Assembly (NCBI GenBank): GCA_041859045.1
Contig: JBHELB010000027.1
Location: forward strand, 1-64,000
From: JBHELB01 sp041859045
GTDB lineage: Bacteria; Hydrogenedentota; Hydrogenedentia; Hydrogenedentales; SLHB01
Reading direction: 5' to 3'
Length of the DNA: 64,000 nucleotides
Shown: one piece after another, positions 58,959-64,000 of the stretch
How the letters are laid out: the number at the start of each line of letters is the position of its first letter
Position numbering within the stretch: the stretch's first letter is position 1
Program-made: the position numbers and the translations under genes
Notes under the pieces: generated by a model
What the model was told of the DNA's origin: nothing
Databases searched by the model: none
The model's input: only the letters and a program-made list of their open reading frames with translations

Positions 58959-61526
58959 ATGAGGAAGGGGTTTTCGAAGGCGGAATTGCTCAAGCTCGGG
59001 ACACCGCGGACGTTCTCGGGCGACGCGCTGAAAATGATCTCTTTCCCGCTGGGCGGGATTGGCACGGGCAGCGTGGGGTTGTCGGGGCTGGGGGGGCTGA
59101 TCGATTGGGAGATCTACAATCGCCCCAACGTGGGTTCTTCACTCGCGAAAACGTTTCCGGTCATCTGGGCGCGCGAGAAGGGCAAGGAGCCCGTGTGCCG
59201 CGTCCTGCAGGGACGTCCCCTTCCGCCGTTCCAGGCGGGGGGCGGCGGCGATCCGTGTCACAGCGGCGAGGGCCTGCCGCATATGGACGGCTGCACGTTC
59301 CGTGGCGAGTTTCCGTTTGCGTGGATCGATTTTGCATCGAAAAAACTCCCGGTCTCGGTCTCGCTAGAAGCGTACAATCCGTTTATCCCCAGTAACGCCG
59401 ACGATTCCGGCTATCCTGCGGCGGTTTTGCGCTATACCGTCACGAACCGCACCAAGAATCCCGTCGATACGACGGTGGCTTGGAGTCTTCTCAATACGGT
59501 GGGCTCCATCGGCTTGGCGGAGAAGGATCAGGTCTTCAATCAGACCGAATTCGGCTACGGCAAGAATGTGAACGAGCGCGTGGACGCGGGAGGCGTACGC
59601 GGCCTGGTGTTCCGGTCCGAGAAGTACGGGGCCGAGCATCCGCGTTACGGCAACCTCGCGCTGGTCACGCCGAACACTTCGGTCACGGTGCTGAAGTACT
59701 GGTTACGCGCGGGGTGGTTCAACCCCGTTCATGATTTCTGGGACACCTTCTCGGCCAAGGGAGAGTTTATCGATCGCGACTACCCACCGTCCGACGACAA
59801 TTGCCACGACGCGGGCGCGTTGGGCGTGTGTTTGAAGCTCAAGCCGGGCGAGTCGAAGACGGCGACGTTCTACCTCACGTGGTATTTCCCGAATTACGAG
59901 ATGTATTGGCACAACATCGCGCCGTCCGCCTGCTGCACGGGCGGGAAGTGCGCCGACCCGAAATCGGGCGTGACCAAGCCGGTGTGGAAGAACTACTACG
60001 GGAAGCAGTTCTCGAGTGCGCTCGACGCCGCGCAGAAACTGCATGCAAACGAGAAGCGGCTGTACACGGAGACGAAAGCATTTCACCACGCCTTGTTCTC
60101 CACCACCGCGCCGCCCGCACTGCTCGACGCGGTCTCGGCAAACCTCGGCATCATCAAGTCGGCGACTTGCCTCCGTCTCAGCGACGGCACCTTCTACGGG
60201 TTCGAGGGCTGCGCGCCGATCGGAGGGTGTTGCGAGGGTTCCTGCACGCACGTCTGGAACTACCAACAGGCGGTGCCGTTCCTATTTCCCGCGCTCGAAC
60301 GCTCCATGCGCACGGCGGACTACAACTACAACCTTCGCGACGACGGCGGCATGTGCTTCCGGCTTCAGTTGCCGCTCGGCGCAGCGCCGAACGACTTCCA
60401 TGCCTGCGGCGACGGCCAACTCGGCGGCATCATTAAACTGTACCGCGACTGGAAGATCAGCGGCGACGACGCCTGGCTCAATGCCATGTGGCCCAAGGCC
60501 AAGCGGGCGCTCGAGTACGCCTGGGTGCAGTGGGACTCCGACAAGGATGGCGTAATCGACGGCATTCAGCACAACACCTACGACATCGAGTTCCTTGGTC
60601 CGAATCCGTTGATGCAACTGTTCTACCTGGGCGCATTGGAGGCGGGCGCGGATATTGCGGAATTCCTGGACGATACCGCCGCCGCGGACGAGTACCGTTC
60701 GGTGTGCGCGAAGGGCCGCGCTTGGACCGAGAAGAATCTTTTCAACGGCGAGTACTACTACCAGCAGTACGACCCCGAGAAAGCGCCTCAGTTCCAGTTT
60801 GGCACGGGCTGCCTGTCGGACCAACTGCTCGGCCAGTGGAGCGCCAGCATCGCGGGGCTCGGGCATTTGCTCGATCCCAAGCAACTGCGCAGCGCGCTGA
60901 AGTCCATCTTCAAGTACAACTGGAAGGAGGACCTCACCGATCACGCCAATGCCCAGCGCGTCTACGCCATCAACGACGAGGCGGGGCTGCTGCTATGCTC
61001 ATGGCCCCGCGGCGGACGCCCCGCGTTCCCGTTCGTGTACTCCGACGAAGTCTGGACCGGCATCGAATATCAGGTCGCCAGTCACCTGATCATGGAGGGG
61101 TTCGTGGCCGAGGGTATGGCCGTCGTGAAAGGCTGCCGCGACCGCCACGACGGCATCGCCCGCAACCCCTGGGATGAATACGAGTGCGGACACCACTACG
61201 CCCGCGCCATGGCGTCGTACGGCCTGATCCCGTCGCTCTCGGGCTTCCAGTACGATCACGCCGCCGGCCGGATCGGCTTCGAGCCCAAGTGGCGTGCCGA
61301 GGACTTCAAGACGTTCTGGGCGTTGGACGGCGCGTGGGGTGTGTACTCGCAGAAGATCGGCAAGAAGACGGCCCGAATCGAGCTGAGCGCCTCCTACGGC
61401 AGTTTCACTGTCCGCGAAGTCGCCCTTCCGGCCCTGGCGCAGGGCGCGGGCGTCATCAAACTGGGGCGCCCCTTCACCGTCAAGCCCGGCAAACCGCTCA
61501 TCCTCAACCTCGACCTGCGCGGATAG
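58959..61526 (+). CDS. Glycoside hydrolase family 116-type enzyme (GBA2-like beta-glucosidase)
   Basis: 855 residues from ATG 58959. The N-terminal beta-sandwich domain (about 20-330) contains SFPLGGIGTGSVGLSGLGGL, the family's substrate-facing segment. The (alpha/alpha)6 barrel (about 370-820) has a likely nucleophile Glu in CEGSCTHVWNYQQAVPFLFP, a likely acid/base Asp in HNTYDIEFLGPNPL, the DSDKDGVIDG turn, FGTGCLSDQLLGQW and a closing EVWTGIEYQVASHLIMEG. Family members cleave beta-glucosides or beta-xylosides. No signal peptide is visible at this start, so the enzyme is probably cytoplasmic. A hairpin follows the gene, and a dockerin/NHL protein lies downstream. Family call firm; substrate unknown. 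Confidence 0.9.
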   Translation: MRKGFSKAELLKLGTPRTFSGDALKMISFPLGGIGTGSVGLSGLGGLIDWEIYNRPNVGSSLAKTFPVIWAREKGKEPVCRVLQGRPLPPFQAGGGGDPCHSGEGLPHMDGCTFRGEFPFAWIDFASKKLPVSVSLEAYNPFIPSNADDSGYPAAVLRYTVTNRTKNPVDTTVAWSLLNTVGSIGLAEKDQVFNQTEFGYGKNVNERVDAGGVRGLVFRSEKYGAEHPRYGNLALVTPNTSVTVLKYWLRAGWFNPVHDFWDTFSAKGEFIDRDYPPSDDNCHDAGALGVCLKLKPGESKTATFYLTWYFPNYEMYWHNIAPSACCTGGKCADPKSGVTKPVWKNYYGKQFSSALDAAQKLHANEKRLYTETKAFHHALFSTTAPPALLDAVSANLGIIKSATCLRLSDGTFYGFEGCAPIGGCCEGSCTHVWNYQQAVPFLFPALERSMRTADYNYNLRDDGGMCFRLQLPLGAAPNDFHACGDGQLGGIIKLYRDWKISGDDAWLNAMWPKAKRALEYAWVQWDSDKDGVIDGIQHNTYDIEFLGPNPLMQLFYLGALEAGADIAEFLDDTAAADEYRSVCAKGRAWTEKNLFNGEYYYQQYDPEKAPQFQFGTGCLSDQLLGQWSASIAGLGHLLDPKQLRSALKSIFKYNWKEDLTDHANAQRVYAINDEAGLLLCSWPRGGRPAFPFVYSDEVWTGIEYQVASHLIMEGFVAEGMAVVKGCRDRHDGIARNPWDEYECGHHYARAMASYGLIPSLSGFQYDHAAGRIGFEPKWRAEDFKTFWALDGAWGVYSQKIGKKTARIELSASYGSFTVREVALPALAQGAGVIKLGRPFTVKPGKPLILNLDLRG

Positions 61527-61536
61527 TATCTCCTTT

Positions 61537-61576
61537 CTCTGGTTCACTTTGTGCGGGCAAAGTGAACCAGAGTTCT
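61537..61576 (+). terminator. Terminator hairpin after the GH116 gene
   Basis: CTCTGGTTCACTTTG and CAAAGTGAACCAGAG form a perfect 15-bp stem around TGCGGG, followed by TTCTCTTA. Confidence 0.75.
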
Positions 61577-61604
61577 CTTAAATCGTACGCATAATGTAAT
61601 CCAA

Positions 61605-61633
61605 TTGACTACGCCATCGCTTGCGATTACAAT
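61605..61633 (+). promoter_or_regulatory. Strong sigma70-like promoter for the dockerin/NHL protein
   Basis: TTGACT (61605-61610), a 17-base spacer and TACAAT (61628-61633) give a start near 61640 and a leader of about 60 bases to ATG 61699. Confidence 0.7.
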
Positions 61634-61698
61634 ACAGATGGTGCTGTTGGGCGGGCAGCGCCGGGGGCGAAACAGCGCCGCTCGAAGGGATGGCTCTC

Positions 61699-64000
61699 AT
61701 GCGTACATACTCAGTGTGCTTTCTCCTTCTCGCTCTCGTCGCGGCCGTTCCGGCGCATGCGCTGCTCGCGGGCGATGTCAATGGCGATGATCAGGTCAAT
61801 GTGCAGGACGTGCAGGCGGTGATCAACACGATCCTGGGCCTCGCCTCAAGCGAAGGTGCGGACGTCGATTACTCGGGCAAGGTCGACGTGGTGGACGTAC
61901 AGGCGATGATTAACTCGATACTTGGGTTCGAGATAGACGCCGACGCCGACGGCCTGAGCGACCGCGGTGAAATCAACTTGGGAACAAACAGCGGCGAAGT
62001 CGATACCGATAGGGACGGCGTTTCAGATGGGGACGAGGCGCGGAATGGCACGGATCCGGCGGATTCGACGGACCCTTCTCCCGCGCCAATTGTTGTCGGT
62101 TTCGTGCTGGCGAACGGCGCGGAAGAGACGACTTCGCTCACGGTAACGCTGGACAACACATGCCTGAACGCGCCGACGCAGTACATGGCGTCGAGTTCGG
62201 CGGACTTCGCGGGCGGGACATGGCAGGACTATACGGAAGCACCCTCCTTCCGTCTGCCGAATGTGGCGGGCACGCTGCAGGCTTACTTCAAAGCGCGCAA
62301 TACGTACGGCGAGTCGAGCGTTGTCAGCGACGCGATCGTGCATACACCCGGTTACGTGTTCGAGCGCGCGTGGCCAACTATCGAGCGCGCGTGGGCGTTT
62401 TCCGGGCCGCTTAGTGTGGATGTCGATACGGCCGGCAATGCGTATGTCGCGGACACCTACAACGGGCTCGTCAAGAAGTTCGCGCCCGACGGCACGCTGC
62501 TAACGTCATGGGGACGGGGGGGCAACGGACATGTCGCGCCCGTGGGCATTGCGGTAGACGCCACGGGGAACGTCTACGTATCGGACCTCGCTCTAGACTT
62601 AATTAGGAAGTATGCCCCGGACGGCACATATCTGCGGACGCTCACACCGCCGGAAGGGGTGTTGCCGCGCGTTGAGTACTATCCTGAACGGCTCGCTGTC
62701 GATGGCTCGGGTTACGTCTATGCCTTATACCCTTCTTACCATTTCGCCTACACTGGCCCGCGTGTTGTGAAGTTTACTCCAGCAGGCGATTATCTCGCCA
62801 GTTGGGACGTCGGAGTCACTACTCCAACCGTCTATGTGCCGACGGGCGACATTGTCGTGGACGGTTTGGGCAATGTGTACGTCTCGGAGGTGGCCACCAA
62901 TCGCGTCAAGAAGTTCACCAATACCGGGACGTTGCTGACGGAGTGGGGCGCAAAGGGAACAGGGAACGGCGAGTTTCGATATCCGGACGGAATCGCGGTG
63001 GACGCCTCGGGGAACGTCTATGTCGCCGACAGCAGCAATCAACGGATTCAGGTGTTTACTGGTCAAGGAGAGTTTTTGAAGGTCTGGCCGGCCGCGAACG
63101 GCTTCACATTCCCTTCCGGCATCGCGTTAGATCCCTCCGGCACGTTGTATGCCGTGGACCCTTTTATGGGGGCGGTTCATCGTTTCGCTTCGGACGGGAC
63201 GCAGCTTTCCTCGTGGGCGAATGGCGGCTCGCAGGAGGGGCAGTTCCTATATCCTCAGTGTGTGGCGCTGGACGCGTCGGATAACGTCTACGTGACGGAC
63301 AACTACAACTGTCGTGTTCAGAAGTTTGCGCCGGATGGGACTTTCTTGAGCGCCTGGGGGGAGAAAGGCACCGGCGCGGGTCAGTTTACCGAAGGAGTCC
63401 GGATTGCGGTGAGCGCGGCCGGGCGAGTATACGCCACCAATCGCCGGTCGCCGCTGATACAGCAGTTCACGCTTGATGGTGTGTTCTTGACCGAGTGGCA
63501 GGCGGAAGAGCCCAGCGACGTCGAGCCCTACACGTTCCGATCGCTTGCGGCCGGTTCAGACGGGAGCGTATATATCAGTGTCGAGCGATCTCGCGCGAGC
63601 GAATACTGCCAGAAATTCCTCGTGCCAGGACAAGCGCTTTTTACTGCGGACGGTACAGGTGGGCTCCTGGGAAAACTCTCCGGGCCCCGAGGGCTGGCGG
63701 TGAACAGTAGCGCAAGTATATACATCGCCGAGTACAGCGCGCATCGCGTGCGCATACTCGGAACCGACGGAACATCGTTGGGGGCGCTGGGCGACGGGCA
63801 GGGTAGCGCGATCGGCAAGCTCCAGTGGCCAAGCGGCGTCGCGGTCGATTCGCTGGATCAGATCTATGTCGCCGACACCGGAAACAACCGGGTTCAGAAG
63901 TTCTCGTCCACCGGCGCGCTGATGGCGGTATTCGGCGAGCGCGGTTCTGAGGAGGGCATGTTTCAAGAGCCTCGGAACGTAGCGGTCGATTCGGTGGGCA
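61699..64000 (+). CDS. Secreted protein: N-terminal type I dockerin, calcium repeats and NHL beta-propeller (3' end outside window)
   Basis: The frame is open from ATG 61699 (GAAGGGA eight bases upstream; ATG 61690 is an in-frame alternative) to the window end, at least 767 residues. The signal peptide ends about residue 21 (VPAHA). A dockerin follows directly (25-76): GDVNGDDQVNVQDVQAVINT and ADVDYSGKVDVVDVQAMINS, two calcium loops with near-ideal spacing. Asp-rich repeats (77-115: DADADGLSDRGEINLGTNSG, DTDRDGVSDGDEARNGTDP), a fibronectin-like domain (about 118-215) and more than ten NHL-type repeats (IAVDASGNVYVADSSNQRIQ, VALDASDNVYVTDNYNCRVQ) follow. An N-terminal dockerin is unusual; they are mostly C-terminal. 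It could dock to the multi-cohesin protein at 38267. Confidence 0.88.
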   Translation, partial: MRTYSVCFLLLALVAAVPAHALLAGDVNGDDQVNVQDVQAVINTILGLASSEGADVDYSGKVDVVDVQAMINSILGFEIDADADGLSDRGEINLGTNSGEVDTDRDGVSDGDEARNGTDPADSTDPSPAPIVVGFVLANGAEETTSLTVTLDNTCLNAPTQYMASSSADFAGGTWQDYTEAPSFRLPNVAGTLQAYFKARNTYGESSVVSDAIVHTPGYVFERAWPTIERAWAFSGPLSVDVDTAGNAYVADTYNGLVKKFAPDGTLLTSWGRGGNGHVAPVGIAVDATGNVYVSDLALDLIRKYAPDGTYLRTLTPPEGVLPRVEYYPERLAVDGSGYVYALYPSYHFAYTGPRVVKFTPAGDYLASWDVGVTTPTVYVPTGDIVVDGLGNVYVSEVATNRVKKFTNTGTLLTEWGAKGTGNGEFRYPDGIAVDASGNVYVADSSNQRIQVFTGQGEFLKVWPAANGFTFPSGIALDPSGTLYAVDPFMGAVHRFASDGTQLSSWANGGSQEGQFLYPQCVALDASDNVYVTDNYNCRVQKFAPDGTFLSAWGEKGTGAGQFTEGVRIAVSAAGRVYATNRRSPLIQQFTLDGVFLTEWQAEEPSDVEPYTFRSLAAGSDGSVYISVERSRASEYCQKFLVPGQALFTADGTGGLLGKLSGPRGLAVNSSASIYIAEYSAHRVRILGTDGTSLGALGDGQGSAIGKLQWPSGVAVDSLDQIYVADTGNNRVQKFSSTGALMAVFGERGSEEGMFQEPRNVAVDSVG

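Overview
The window is GC-rich, gene-dense DNA from a diderm (Gram-negative-type) bacterium. The signs are an outer-membrane barrel, several lipoboxes, an MCE/Mla-type lipid transporter, an ExbB/ExbD motor, a Wzm/Wzt polysaccharide exporter and a menaquinone pathway, together with NAD-dependent DNA ligase and ADP/GDP-type succinyl-CoA synthetase. Dockerins, cohesin-like domains, thrombospondin-type-3 calcium repeats, a GH116 glycosidase, a ThuA protein and large beta-propeller surface proteins suggest an environmental polysaccharide degrader. The style recalls deep lineages near the PVC/FCB groups (Hydrogenedentota, for example), but nothing here fixes the phylum. No rRNA, tRNA, CRISPR array, integrase or transposase gene was seen.

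Layout. 1-9.1 kb: end of an outer-membrane barrel gene; a large hybrid histidine kinase; then, on the minus strand, an Hsp70-like protein, a four-PDZ HtrA protease and a degenerate protease-like partner. 9.1-12.95 kb: a low-GC VOC gene next to a 225-bp MITE-like element; a lipoprotein; a three-gene ATGA-coupled set (YbjN-like, pentapeptide repeat, metallo-beta-lactamase fold). 13.3-18.3 kb: sucCD and a second hybrid kinase paralogous to the first. 18.35-31.7 kb (minus): an exbB-exbD-TPR-VWA operon, a deacetylase-like protein, an Mla/MCE operon coupled to ligA, and prs. 31.8-33.6 kb: a second MITE-like element and an RNase H-fold nuclease. 33.8-41.7 kb: three secreted proteins (a propeller protein with a C-terminal anchor, a dockerin protein and a multi-cohesin protein). 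41.8-48.5 kb: recN, menA-menC-menE and gnd. 48.6-56.5 kb (minus): wzm, a wzt with a very large extra domain, two radical-SAM paralogues and three small genes, two of which share an almost identical C-terminal module. 56.7-64 kb: ThuA protein, methyltransferase, YqeK-like HD protein, GH116 glycosidase and the start of a dockerin/NHL-repeat protein.

How the genes fit together. The two most interesting sets act at the cell envelope. In the first, ExbB and ExbD are encoded with a periplasmic TPR protein and a VWA protein whose only membrane helix carries the SxxxH motif of TonB/TolA; I infer a proton-driven transducer with a VWA output domain. In the second, dockerins (37.6 and 61.7 kb) and a multi-cohesin protein (38.3 kb) point to a non-clostridial cohesin-dockerin surface assembly. 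The Wzm/Wzt-radical-SAM block probably makes and exports a modified surface glycan, and the Mla operon maintains outer-membrane lipids.
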